Source of the DNA: a virus
Strand: one strand, 5' to 3'
Length of the DNA stretch: 51,193 bases
IMG/VR virus record: IMGVR_UViG_3300030099_004204
Location: 1-51,193 of that record
In this document: one piece after another, positions 41,798-49,132 of the stretch
Numbering within the stretch: the stretch's first letter is position 1
Layout of the letters: each line of letters starts with the position of its first letter
The notes under the pieces: model-generated
The model's database searches: none
Seen by the model: only the letters and a program-made list of their open reading frames with translations
What the model was told of the DNA's origin: nothing
Position numbers and translations under genes: made by a program

Positions 41798-44202
41798 AAT
41801 ATAAATTGCTCTTGCTTGTTGGTTTCTTTAAGTTCAATCCATCTGCCCGATGCATCTCTGCCCTGTCTTGGCATTGACCCCTGCATATACACCCCGTAAG
41901 CTACAAGCCACCTGTAAAATCTTGTTCTCGATATAGAATATTTTGCTCTTGGTTGGTAGTCAGGATACTCCTGAACAAAGTCTTCGTATAAAGTTTGCTT
42001 TGATAGTCTGCCTCCTTCTGCTATGTTTCTGTTTGGTGTTGCACCTTCAATAAGCCCACACCATTCAATAAAGTCGTGACAGGTCTCTGCTGATAGTTGT
42101 CTTACCTTTAGATTGACAAACTTACTTTTCATCAAACCTTTTTTTAGATAGCCTTGAAGACAATCAATCATAAAGTTGTCAAACTGTGACCATTCTTCTG
42201 TATCCCAATCATTAAAAAAGTTTTTTCCAAATTCATTGAAAGGTACGTGGTTAGCATTATAATGCTGGTGGAGTTCAAGTTCCCATTTTCTTCTAGCAAA
42301 AGAGTTGCCCGACCCTTTTATTGCATAGTTTGTTGTAATAATAATTTTTGGTGATTTAGAAAATGGTATGGTAATTGCATCTTTATTTTTTTTCTCCAAA
42401 GTCAAACCTTCTGTAACAACACTAAACAATCTTTCAAAGTCAAAGTATTTTTTTACATCATCAAAACATATAATTTGCGTGTCTGCTGATACTAACTGAT
42501 AAGCAAATGCTCTTTCAAACACAAAAGCTTTACCATCAATAGTAACTAGCTTTTTCATTTGTGCGAGTGCCTTTGTAAATACACCTTTGCCTGTTCCCCC
42601 TTCGGGGTTGTCTGAAATTATCTCATCATTTAAAATTACTGCTGGACAATGCGACATGTTTTTATATCCATGAAGCATAAAACCTATTGTAGATTCCATT
42701 GATTGAGTCCTACTGCTATCTTTAGCACAGATGTTATTTATAAAAGTTTTGTAGTCACAATTCTTAACTGATTCCTTTTTAAAGTTTCTGTCAATGACGT
42801 GCTCTTTCCAAACATATGCACCTAAATCTAGATACTCTATTGTTTTAATCTCATCTGAAGTTATGCGTACTGCACAATTATTGTAATACAGGTACGCTGA
42901 TTTTTCAGTGTCCTCCATAAACAGAATGTCTATTGTTCCTAACAGAGTAAGAAACTCTTCCTTAAAAAATCTTGTTTGGTCTGCAAAATAATTATACACA
43001 GACACATCATCATTGTCTTTCAAATGGTCAAGCACAAAGTCTTTGATTTCTTTTTCGCTAGTGTGGTCAATAAGGTTGTTTGTCACACGCACAAACAAAT
43101 AGTTCTTGCTACCTTCGGGGCAGTATTTATAGAAACCATTGTCTTCTAAAAATTCTTTGAAAACGAAGTGTATAATTTTTATCGCCCCTTTCTCTGTCTT
43201 AGTCCAAAACTTCATCTGCTTGTTCTCTTCATCAGCACGATTAAGAACAGACTCTATCACATCTTCTTCAATATCTAATCGTGATAGTTGGCTTCTTATT
43301 TCTGATTTGTTTACACCTCGTTTTAGTTTTTGTTTTATTTCGCTGATAGCCTCATCATCTTCATAATATTTTGTGTTGAATTTAGCCGTGTTCTGATACG
43401 CTGAATTTATAGTCTGCTCTATTTCTGAAATGGTAAAGTCTGAAGATTGATACTGATTACATATATATTGTGCTAGGTTTTTGTTAATGCCGTAGTCATT
43501 AAATGCCATAGCTAATACATACACGTTATGGTTTCGTTGTCCTTCTACCATTGGATACTTTCGTTGCCACCACTTAACAAGTATGTCTACAATTTTGTTC
43601 TCATCTGTGATTGGAATGGTCGGTTGGTCTTTGTTAATTCTTACCTCTCTGTACTCTGTCTCTTCAATCTTATCCCAAAGAGTAGATTTATCATTCACAT
43701 AAATCAAGGGGTCATAAGACTCATAACATACTCTGCTTATGTTTTTGCTTGTGGTATCGAAGTGCGTAGAGTTGTAGTATTTTTCTAATGACTGAAAATA
43801 TTTAACGTGATTCTCTGCATCAGCAGGTATCTTTACTAAAACTTTTAACCCATTACCTGATGGAGAAATAAAAACAGAAAAGGTATACTTGTCTTTCATC
43901 ATTTTATTTTTATCATCAGTCATGTCTTTCTTTTTCTCATAGCCATCGAAGTCAAGGCATATGAGACCACTATGTTCAAGCAAAGAGTTGTCTGCTCTTT
44001 TGGAAAACTTTCCACTAAAACATACAGAGGGCAATCGTTTCTTTAGTTCATTCCTTTCTGATTTATTTTTCTCTCTTCGTATTTGTGTCACAAGTTCTTT
44101 TGATGCTCCTTCTCTTATTCTGTCTAGTATTTTAGAAACTTGAACGTGAAAGGGTGTATCAATATGCTTGATGTCTTTAAAAATTGTGCAAGTATTTGTC
44201 AT
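41794..44202 (-). CDS. Primase-helicase: VirE-N/BT4734-like domain plus SF3-type ATPase
   Basis: 802 residues. Residues about 60-170 match the VirE-N/BT4734-like domain: SGLICLDFDGYEKKKD, FSVFISPSGNGLKVLVKIPA, then NISRVCYESYDPLIY; this primase-related fold is frequent in Bacteroidota elements. A middle region has helical repeats. The C-terminal ATPase has Walker A NPEGGTGKGVF at about 530-540, Walker B IICFDD near 577, and PKIIITTNYAIKGSGNSFAR (SF3/D5-like sensor and Arg finger region), followed by a winged-helix-like end. It should prime and unwind DNA at the phage origin. It is first in its block, right beside the proposed origin. Confidence 0.8.
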   Translation of the reverse strand: MTNTCTIFKDIKHIDTPFHVQVSKILDRIREGASKELVTQIRREKNKSERNELKKRLPSVCFSGKFSKRADNSLLEHSGLICLDFDGYEKKKDMTDDKNKMMKDKYTFSVFISPSGNGLKVLVKIPADAENHVKYFQSLEKYYNSTHFDTTSKNISRVCYESYDPLIYVNDKSTLWDKIEETEYREVRINKDQPTIPITDENKIVDILVKWWQRKYPMVEGQRNHNVYVLAMAFNDYGINKNLAQYICNQYQSSDFTISEIEQTINSAYQNTAKFNTKYYEDDEAISEIKQKLKRGVNKSEIRSQLSRLDIEEDVIESVLNRADEENKQMKFWTKTEKGAIKIIHFVFKEFLEDNGFYKYCPEGSKNYLFVRVTNNLIDHTSEKEIKDFVLDHLKDNDDVSVYNYFADQTRFFKEEFLTLLGTIDILFMEDTEKSAYLYYNNCAVRITSDEIKTIEYLDLGAYVWKEHVIDRNFKKESVKNCDYKTFINNICAKDSSRTQSMESTIGFMLHGYKNMSHCPAVILNDEIISDNPEGGTGKGVFTKALAQMKKLVTIDGKAFVFERAFAYQLVSADTQIICFDDVKKYFDFERLFSVVTEGLTLEKKNKDAITIPFSKSPKIIITTNYAIKGSGNSFARRKWELELHQHYNANHVPFNEFGKNFFNDWDTEEWSQFDNFMIDCLQGYLKKGLMKSKFVNLKVRQLSAETCHDFIEWCGLIEGATPNRNIAEGGRLSKQTLYEDFVQEYPDYQPRAKYSISRTRFYRWLVAYGVYMQGSMPRQGRDASGRWIELKETNKQEQFIF

Positions 44203-44353
44203 ATTTGTGTCGTTTTAATGTCGGTTGGTGTCTTTATAATTAGGGTGTTGTCGATAATGTCGTTTTTTTTCTTATACATATAAGAATAAAAAAATATATA
44301 AATAAAAAAATATATATATAGTAGCAAAAACAAAAAGTGTCATAGCAAGAAAC
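44203..44353. other. Intergenic region upstream of primase: candidate replication origin/operator
   Basis: This 151-base gene-free stretch contains four TGTCG pentamers (starting 44208, 44219, 44249 and 44258), a hairpin CTTATA-CA-TATAAG (44271-44284), and an A/T-only tandem repeat (44285-44316). The layout of repeated short sites next to an easily melted AT block, beside the replicative primase gene and in a genome with two DnaA domain IV-like genes, is what an initiator-dependent origin would look like. The same sites could instead be operators for the primase promoter. No TAnnTTTG box is seen. Confidence 0.35.
44285..44316. repeat. Perfect 16-bp AT-only tandem repeat
   Basis: AATAAAAAAATATATA occurs at 44285-44300 and again at 44301-44316 with no mismatch, continuing into TATATA. 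It contains no G or C in 32 bases, so it would unwind readily. Confidence 0.85.
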
Positions 44354-44382
44354 TAAAAAAAGGGGTGCTTTGATACACCCCT
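44354..44382 (-). terminator. Rho-independent terminator of the recombination operon
   Basis: On the minus strand AGGGGTG (44382-44376) pairs with CACCCCT (44367-44361) across an 8-base loop and is followed by a seven-T run (44361-44355). It lies 17 bases after the last gene of the 46895-44400 operon, isolating it from the primase operon. Confidence 0.85.
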
Positions 44383-44399
44383 AGATTAGCCTAGCATAA

Positions 44400-44651
44400 T
44401 TACAAGTCCAGCGTTTCAGCTGGAGTAGTTTGATTTTTTTTCTTTGGCTCAAACGTATCGAGTTCTGTATAATACTTTCCCGATTTTGCAATTTTTGTTT
44501 GCGTGTTTACCCATCCATTCTTTGCGTTCTTTTTTAAGAAAGCAATAAATTCATCTACTTTGTAGGATTGATTTACTACTACAAAGTCGGGTGCGTTGTC
44601 ATTTCTTTTGCTGATTAGTCCATCTGCAAAAACTTTTTCTTCTTGTGTCAT
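44400..44651 (-). CDS. Hypothetical protein downstream of exonuclease gene
   Basis: 83 residues: a charged N-terminus (EEKVFADGLISKRNDNAPDF), a central beta/alpha segment VVVNQSYKVDEFIAFLKKNA, then GWVNTQTKIAKSGKYYTELD and a Pro/Thr-rich end. From memory, short proteins with 'G-W-V-N-x-x-x-K-x-x-x-x-G-K-Y-Y' occur near phage recombination genes, but no function is established to my knowledge. It is the last gene before the terminator. Confidence 0.55.
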   Translation of the reverse strand: MTQEEKVFADGLISKRNDNAPDFVVVNQSYKVDEFIAFLKKNAKNGWVNTQTKIAKSGKYYTELDTFEPKKKNQTTPAETLDL

Positions 44652-44667
44652 ATATAAAAATTTAAAG

Positions 44668-45489
44668 TTAAATAGGTGTGTTGATAATAAAGTTGTCTAT
44701 ATTATCGGTTGATGCAGGAGCAAACCATTTGTGATATGATGCTACTGCTTGTTCTACTTTTTCTTCTGCCATGCCCATAGTCTCTTCACTAACAGGAAAG
44801 ATGCCTAAGTCAAAGTATCTGTTATTATCTTTGTCTAGCTTCGGTGTTTTACCTGTTACCAAAAAGACAACAGGTCTATTAAATAGAGTCTGATAAATAA
44901 ATGCTTGTGTGTGGTAGAAATAAAAGGGAGCATTCCTTTTGAATTTAAAAACATCTGACGAAGTTTTCAAGTCCAAGACATATTTATCCGTAAGGATATC
45001 AGCCTTGCCCTTCCACAATACTCCCTTTATTTCCCCTACCATAGGCACCTCGTACCTAGCAGTAGGGTCATTAACCAAATCAAAAAAGGTAAGGTCAGAT
45101 AAAGTATAATCTACTTGTTCTCTTATGAGTTCAGCATCTTTAGTAAGAAGTGCATAGTCAAGTTTATTATCCTTCACATAATCTTTGTATACCTTCGTGC
45201 TTCTCGAAGTTGTATCCACAATAGGAAAGCTTTTAGCTTTGTTCTCTTCAAGTATTAACTGATGAAAGTATCTACCCTTGACAAAAGCTTCTCCATCTTT
45301 CTTAGGTGCTTGAAATTGTCTAGGCTCGGTTGTTAATGCTTCAATGTCAGAGTTAGATAAAAACTGATTACCAAACTTACCATAGTAATGCTTATCATCT
45401 TTTAATTTTTTAATTATAGATGACCCGTTATCTTCTAATTCTTTATCAAGCTTTTTGTTAAAGTCTTTGGCTATCTTATTTCTTGTCAT
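44668..45489 (-). CDS. RecE/Cas4-like PD-(D/E)XK exonuclease
   Basis: 273 residues. Motifs in order: GRYFHQLIL (G-x-x-x-H), then WKGKADILTDKYVLDLKTSS (the D ... D-x-K core), and YFYHTQAFIYQTLF (Q-x-x-x-Y), the arrangement of the RecB/Cas4/RecE-type exonuclease subgroup. It should digest double-stranded DNA ends to expose single strands. The gene overlaps the ssDNA-annealing protein gene by 14 bases, forming a two-component recombination pair like lambda Red or RecET. Confidence 0.8.
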   Translation of the reverse strand: MTRNKIAKDFNKKLDKELEDNGSSIIKKLKDDKHYYGKFGNQFLSNSDIEALTTEPRQFQAPKKDGEAFVKGRYFHQLILEENKAKSFPIVDTTSRSTKVYKDYVKDNKLDYALLTKDAELIREQVDYTLSDLTFFDLVNDPTARYEVPMVGEIKGVLWKGKADILTDKYVLDLKTSSDVFKFKRNAPFYFYHTQAFIYQTLFNRPVVFLVTGKTPKLDKDNNRYFDLGIFPVSEETMGMAEEKVEQAVASYHKWFAPASTDNIDNFIINTPI

Positions 45490-46030
45490 AAGCCTCCTTG
45501 ATTTTTGCTATCTCATTTACTTTTAACTCGCCATACTTCTGCTCTTCCAAAACTTTTACTATCTCTTCCAAAGTCTTTTTGTTTTTTTGTGCTTCGATAT
45601 ATTTCAAAGCTTTCGCCCAATTGTCTGTTTCTAAAATAAAATGCTTTGGTTTTTGGTTGTCCTTTTCTTCGTTGGCAATAGCGTTTTGTACCTCTTCATA
45701 AGAAGCAATGCTTCCATCACTACCTATACCAAGTAGCCCTAATGCTCTACCAACTGCTGATGTTTCGCAGTTCTCAACGTGGTTTCGTTGGTTGATTCTA
45801 CTGCCATCTTGCTTTTCAAAAGCATGACCAACAGAAGCTATTCTACCATCGGGATAGGATATGATTGCCTTCATAAGAATCCAAGACATATCCTCAGCGT
45901 GTGCTATTACCTCACATTCTTCTCCCCAATTCTCGTATTTCTTTTGTGAACGAAAATAGTTTACTCTTGTGTGTACCTCAGCGTATTCTTTACCACCTTG
46001 TACCTTGATTGTTTTAAGTTGACTTGACAT
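45476..46030 (-). CDS. Single-strand annealing protein (Erf/Rad52-like recombinase)
   Basis: 184 residues. The signature VENCETSAVGRALGLLGIGS (about 83-102) closely follows the (A/E)-x-T-S-A-x-G-R-A-L-x-x-x-G-x-G motif of Erf/Sak-type annealing proteins. The N-terminal region (YAEVHTRVNYFRSQKKYENW, then SWILMKAIISYPDGRIASVG) forms the beta-sheet part. The C-terminus is a charged helix suited to partner binding. Coupled to the downstream exonuclease, it should anneal homologous single strands for repair and concatemer formation. Confidence 0.7.
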   Translation of the reverse strand: MSSQLKTIKVQGGKEYAEVHTRVNYFRSQKKYENWGEECEVIAHAEDMSWILMKAIISYPDGRIASVGHAFEKQDGSRINQRNHVENCETSAVGRALGLLGIGSDGSIASYEEVQNAIANEEKDNQKPKHFILETDNWAKALKYIEAQKNKKTLEEIVKVLEEQKYGELKVNEIAKIKEAYDKK

Positions 46031-46427
46031 TTTTATTTAGTTTTTGTGTGATATTATAATATTTATTTAAAGTATTTCTTCTTGTATCTTTCAAGAATCC
46101 TATATAATTAGGGTTGTTTTTGCCATTGATTTCTTCTTTCATTTTTTGCTCAATGACATCTAACCTTTCCTTGTATTTGACAAGCGTAAGTTTCCTTACC
46201 CCTGTCTTCCATCCATTCTCAAAGAACATATTATATTGTTCTTCATTCATCTCCCTGTAGTAGTCTCCACCTCTTGCAGTATCGTATATGGTTATGTCGT
46301 GAGTGTCCTTGTCTTTGACTATCTTTATGCCATAATACATACGTGCTAGATAAGTCTCTCCATCTAGTTTGGTTGATGACGAATGGTTCATTGCCTCTTC
46401 AAAGACATTGTATAGTTCGTTAAACAT
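46014..46427 (-). CDS. Hypothetical protein in recombination operon
   Basis: 137 residues. The N-terminal half alternates strands and helices (TYLARMYYGIKIVKDKDTHD, then YDTARGGDYYREMNEEQYNM), and the C-terminal half is a basic helical region (LVKYKERLDVIEQKMKEEIN). No catalytic motif recognised. It overlaps the annealing-protein gene by 17 bases and the DnaA-like gene by 8. ssDNA-binding or recombination accessory roles are possible but unsupported. Confidence 0.55.
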   Translation of the reverse strand: MFNELYNVFEEAMNHSSSTKLDGETYLARMYYGIKIVKDKDTHDITIYDTARGGDYYREMNEEQYNMFFENGWKTGVRKLTLVKYKERLDVIEQKMKEEINGKNNPNYIGFLKDTRRNTLNKYYNITQKLNKNVKST

Positions 46428-46725
46428 TAGCAGTAATAACTTCTAGTCTTGCTAGAACCTTTTGATATTCTTCATTAGACTCAATGGTCTGTGTTATCTT
46501 TTGGATTCCTCTAATGATAGTAGAGTGTTCTGCCTTGTAGCCAATCCCTTCTAAAAACTTTTGTATAGTCACAACAGGGATGCCTTTTTTATTACACAAA
46601 TAAAAGAATAATCTACGTGGCTCTACAAGTTCGTAGTGCTTTGTACCTGAAAAGATTTTTTTTTCAGGTATACCATAGTATTGAGTGATGTTGTCAATGT
46701 ATGACCTAAATATATGCTTGTTCAT
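46420..46725 (-). CDS. Second stand-alone DnaA domain IV-like protein
   Basis: 101 residues. Residues about 36-78 match DnaA domain IV: EPRRLFFYLCNKKGIPVVTI, then FLEGIGYKAEHSTIIRGIQK, where H-S-T-I-I-R-G aligns with the (D)H-(T/S)-T-V-L-x-(A/G) signature. There is no ATPase domain. The N-terminal 35 residues resemble a short helical lead-in. It differs from the 151-residue DnaA-like protein at 38977, so the phage carries two divergent copies in separate operons. Predicted function: binding DnaA-box-like DNA as initiator, repressor or host-DnaA competitor. Confidence 0.65.
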   Translation of the reverse strand: MNKHIFRSYIDNITQYYGIPEKKIFSGTKHYELVEPRRLFFYLCNKKGIPVVTIQKFLEGIGYKAEHSTIIRGIQKITQTIESNEEYQKVLARLEVITANV

Positions 46726-46895
46726 AATTTAAAGATTTTACTAGCAAGTTCTACCATATCAACAGGTTTGTGTAATTTAATTACATCCTCTTGCTTTGGG
46801 TTACGTTCTCGATAAGGAATTTTATCTTGAAGTTCAAATTGCTTTGCTTGGTATTCATCATCAAGAAAGCGTAGTTCAAGTTCTGATTTATTCAT
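46722..46895 (-). CDS. Small hypothetical protein, first gene of recombination operon
   Basis: A 57-residue frame from ATG 46895 to TGA at 46724-46722, which overlaps the ATG of the DnaA-like gene (ATGA). It starts MNKSELELRFLDDEYQAKQF, followed by an Arg/Lys/Glu-rich middle and a helical end. No family recognised. A TATCTTTG promoter box lies 21 bases upstream, so it is the operon's leading cistron. Confidence 0.6.
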   Translation of the reverse strand: MNKSELELRFLDDEYQAKQFELQDKIPYRERNPKQEDVIKLHKPVDMVELASKIFKL

Positions 46896-46916
46896 AGTAT
46901 TAAGTTATTGATTACT

Positions 46917-46924
46917 CAAAGATA
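46917..46924 (-). promoter_or_regulatory. TATCTTTG promoter box of recombination operon
   Basis: Reading on the minus strand the octamer is TATCTTTG, an exact TAnnTTTG match, 21 bases upstream of ATG 46895 and directly downstream of a terminator for the preceding block. The position between terminator and first gene makes the call credible. Confidence 0.6.
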
Positions 46925-46945
46925 ACACATTTCAAACACATAACC

Positions 46946-46973
46946 AAAAAAAAGGGTAACATTTCTGCTACCC
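46946..46973 (-). terminator. Rho-independent terminator with CAGAAATG loop
   Basis: Minus-strand GGGTA (46973-46969) pairs with TACCC (46958-46954), with one further C-G pair beyond a mismatch, and ends in eight T (46953-46946). The loop contains CAGAAATG, which also occurs in the terminator loop at 49206-49235. It ends the 48891-47035 block. Confidence 0.75.
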
Positions 46974-47019
46974 CACACTTAAAAATCAAAGGTTTATGGA
47001 AAAAACCTAAAAATTATAA
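46946..47019 (-). ncRNA. Candidate small RNA between TATCTTTG box and terminator
   Basis: A TATCTTTG box at 47026-47033 would start a minus-strand transcript near 47019 that ends at the 46946 terminator, about 74 bases, with no start codon frame of note. It contains a first hairpin (AGGTTT / AAACCT at 47008-46990) and the terminator hairpin. It may instead be simply the 3' trailer of the upstream operon. Confidence 0.25.
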
Positions 47020-47025
47020 TCATCT

Positions 47026-47033
47026 CAAAGATA
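47026..47033 (-). promoter_or_regulatory. TATCTTTG box just after the Api92-like gene
   Basis: Exact TATCTTTG on the minus strand, two bases after the stop codon of the gene ending at 47035. No gene follows before the terminator at 46946, so if active it would transcribe only a short RNA or supply read-through into the recombination operon. Confidence 0.4.
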
Positions 47034-47034
47034 A

Positions 47035-47580
47035 TCAATTTACTTGTATTGACCTAAGGATATCTAAATTAGTTACAGGGTCTTCCAAGTCTCCGTGATA
47101 GTACCACCCTTTAGGATAAAATTCATCAAGCCTTTGATAGTCTTTTTTTAGTTTCCATACTTCATCTCCACCTTCTGTTTCTCCATCTTCTCCCCATTCG
47201 GGCTCTGTATATATTCTATGACTTGTAATCTCTCCATTAGAGTACACAATCTCCCCACCCCATCCATTTTCTTCCTCATACATTAGAGTTAAGTTTGGAA
47301 AGTGTTTCGCTAGTCTATTTAAAACGTGAGTGCTTATTGTATCCCAAGCAGTTGTAAATGATATCATCTCATTGTCTTGTCCAAGAATCTGTTGGTCGTA
47401 ACACCCCCATTTTGTTCCCCAATTATTGCAATTCCAAGCGTACCAATTTTCTTCTTGGTCTGTTGGTCTTGGCATAACTAACATAGCTAGTCCACCATTC
47501 AGTTCCTTTGACTGCTCGTGTAAAATTTTCACAGTCAAAGGTTTCTCTGTTATTAAAGTATTGTAAACGTGATTAGGCAT
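47035..47580 (-). CDS. Api92/YubB-like ferredoxin-fold protein
   Basis: 181 residues. The start MPNHVYNTL and the W-rich middle (WYAWNCNNWGTKWGCYDQQI, then FTTAWDTISTHVLNRLAKHF) match the DUF1281/Api92-like family, in which an N-H-V start and an 'NWGTKW' motif are hallmarks. The C-terminus has YEEENGWGGEIVYSNGEI. Members are common on phages and plasmids; the biochemical role is unclear. It is the last gene of the GATase-GGCT block, followed by a terminator. Confidence 0.7.
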   Translation of the reverse strand: MPNHVYNTLITEKPLTVKILHEQSKELNGGLAMLVMPRPTDQEENWYAWNCNNWGTKWGCYDQQILGQDNEMISFTTAWDTISTHVLNRLAKHFPNLTLMYEEENGWGGEIVYSNGEITSHRIYTEPEWGEDGETEGGDEVWKLKKDYQRLDEFYPKGWYYHGDLEDPVTNLDILRSIQVN

Positions 47581-47591
47581 CTTATTTAGTT

Positions 47592-47846
47592 TTAAAGGTT
47601 ATCAAGGGCATAGTCCACTATCTTATCATAGTCATATCCCCATTCTTCTAGTTTCTCGTATATGTTTTCATAATAAAAACTTACACCATCTGTCTCTGCC
47701 GAGTCGTGTAGCCAAATAGGATTTTCTCCATCCTCAGCAAATCTAAGTAGAATTGATTTGTAAACATTAAGTTTAGCATCTCCTTCTAATCGTATTTCTA
47801 ATTCCCTAACAGGGCAGTCAGAAATTATTTGAAATGTGTTTGCCAT
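47592..47846 (-). CDS. Hypothetical protein between GATase-GGCT and Api92-like genes
   Basis: 84 residues, acidic, with mixed alpha/beta pattern (FQIISDCPVRELEIRLEGDA, then IWLHDSAETDGVSFYYENIY). No family recognised. Only 4 bases separate it from the upstream fusion gene and 11 from the downstream gene, so all three should be co-expressed. Confidence 0.6.
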   Translation of the reverse strand: MANTFQIISDCPVRELEIRLEGDAKLNVYKSILLRFAEDGENPIWLHDSAETDGVSFYYENIYEKLEEWGYDYDKIVDYALDNL

Positions 47847-47850
47847 TTGA

Positions 47851-48891
47851 TTATAAATTAAAGTGAGTTAATATTTCATTCTCTGAAAACCATTGGTCGC
47901 ATCCGTTACAATGGTAGTTACTAAAGCCATCGTGTTCTAAATCTTGATAGCAATTTGCACACATAGGCGATTCCTCTACTATGTATTCTTCACATCCAAA
48001 GGCATCATCATATTCAAAGCTAAACTTCTCTACACTAGGTAGCCTTGTTGATTGCTCATAGGTATGGTGTAATACTTTGTTGTCGGAGTTCTCTACTATA
48101 TTAAAGTAAGTCCAACAAGTATACGTTTTGCCATTGACCTTGACTTCTATCTCCTCTCTTTTGTACCAAGTAGGATGACCTTCAAGCCTGTCTATGTTGC
48201 TAAGTGTAGCATCTGAAACACTAAACACATCTACCTCTACATTGTAGCCTTTACCTTTCTCGTTGATTAGATAGGGCAGACCCTGTATTATCAAAGGATA
48301 TTTACTAGCAGTTACACCCGTTCCTATATGGTTTGAGTTCTTTAAGTAGTGATTGTAATTGCTATACCCTTTCTTTAACGTGCCATATACTGCAAGTAAA
48401 TTGTCTTGCAATACATTAGTCTTGGAGTACCACACCCCATCTTTGTGAGTGTACAAATGTTTGTTGTAAATCTGAAAGCTACGATTGCGAGTATTGATAG
48501 TAACAAAACGACAAGTGTACTTCGCTAGTCTAGCTTTCCAAGTTTGCCTAGGTATGTTACCTAGCATACGTGCTAATACTTTGGTGTCACAAGTGGTGAC
48601 ATCTCCGAGTTCAGTAATCGTTCCGTTCATCATCAGCAGTTCATCTTTGTTACTGCCACATACAAAGGGATGAGTGTTGTCTCGATTGACAAGACCTTTC
48701 GTAGCATATCTAAAGTGTGCTATAAATGGTCTCTCTGTATTTAATAGCTGATACTCTTTTGATTTATGATAAGATACTTCAAATGTATCTAGCCATACTA
48801 CACCAAGTCCGTGAGGATTAATCCTTGCAGAGTTCTTAAGTATACTACTTGCAATGGTGTTGGATTTCTGTTTGATAATAATAATACACAT
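47851..48891 (-). CDS. Class II glutamine amidotransferase - gamma-glutamylcyclotransferase - zinc ribbon fusion
   Basis: 346 residues with three domains. (1) Residues 1-155: Ntn-type GATase II, with Cys2 as N-terminal nucleophile after Met removal (MCIIIIK), PHGLGVVW, FIAHFRYATKG and DNTHPF. (2) Residues about 164-265: AIG2/BtrG-like gamma-glutamylcyclotransferase, with LLAVYGTLKKGYSNYNHYL and IDRLEGHPTWYKRE, where Glu237 is the candidate catalytic acid. (3) Residues 311-331: C-x2-C-x13-C-x2-C zinc ribbon. Both enzyme types act on glutamyl amide bonds, so the protein probably supplies ammonia and/or trims gamma-glutamyl groups in the pathway of the amidoligase encoded at 50023. Cytoplasmic; no signal peptide. 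Confidence 0.75.
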   Translation of the reverse strand: MCIIIIKQKSNTIASSILKNSARINPHGLGVVWLDTFEVSYHKSKEYQLLNTERPFIAHFRYATKGLVNRDNTHPFVCGSNKDELLMMNGTITELGDVTTCDTKVLARMLGNIPRQTWKARLAKYTCRFVTINTRNRSFQIYNKHLYTHKDGVWYSKTNVLQDNLLAVYGTLKKGYSNYNHYLKNSNHIGTGVTASKYPLIIQGLPYLINEKGKGYNVEVDVFSVSDATLSNIDRLEGHPTWYKREEIEVKVNGKTYTCWTYFNIVENSDNKVLHHTYEQSTRLPSVEKFSFEYDDAFGCEEYIVEESPMCANCYQDLEHDGFSNYHCNGCDQWFSENEILTHFNL

Positions 48892-48945
48892 AATTTTAAG
48901 TTAGTGGGGAGTGCTATGGTAGGCTCTGACCCCTTGTTGATAACA

Positions 48946-48953
48946 CAAAGATA
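48946..48953 (-). promoter_or_regulatory. TATCTTTG box upstream of GATase-GGCT gene
   Basis: Minus-strand TATCTTTG, 54 bases before ATG 48891. A second identical box is 180 bases further upstream (49133-49140). A TTATCAACA sequence, one base from the E. coli DnaA box, overlaps this region at 48943-48935 on the same strand. Confidence 0.5.
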
Positions 48954-49065
48954 GCACATTTACTTCACATAACCAAATTCCTCTGTCTCTAATTTCAGTT
49001 TTAACATTGGTATATAGTATACTTTTTTATATACGCAGGGGAAATTTGGGGAAACTAGGTGTCAA

Positions 49066-49126
49066 CCCTTTACACTAGGCTCCAACCCCAATAAATACAA
49101 CACATTCACAGAAAAGTGTAAGGGGC
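49066..49126 (-). ncRNA. Candidate structured RNA/leader starting at TATCTTTG box
   Basis: Minus-strand CCCCTTACACT (49125-49115) pairs with AGTGTAAAGGG (49076-49066) in 10 of 11 positions, closing a 38-base loop. The expected start point, about 7 bases after the 49133 box, falls exactly at the 5' side of this stem. An alternative hairpin using CTAGTGT and ACACCTAG (49079-49056) shares bases with it. It could be a leader of the 48891 gene or a separate RNA. Confidence 0.3.
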
Positions 49127-49132
49127 TGACAG

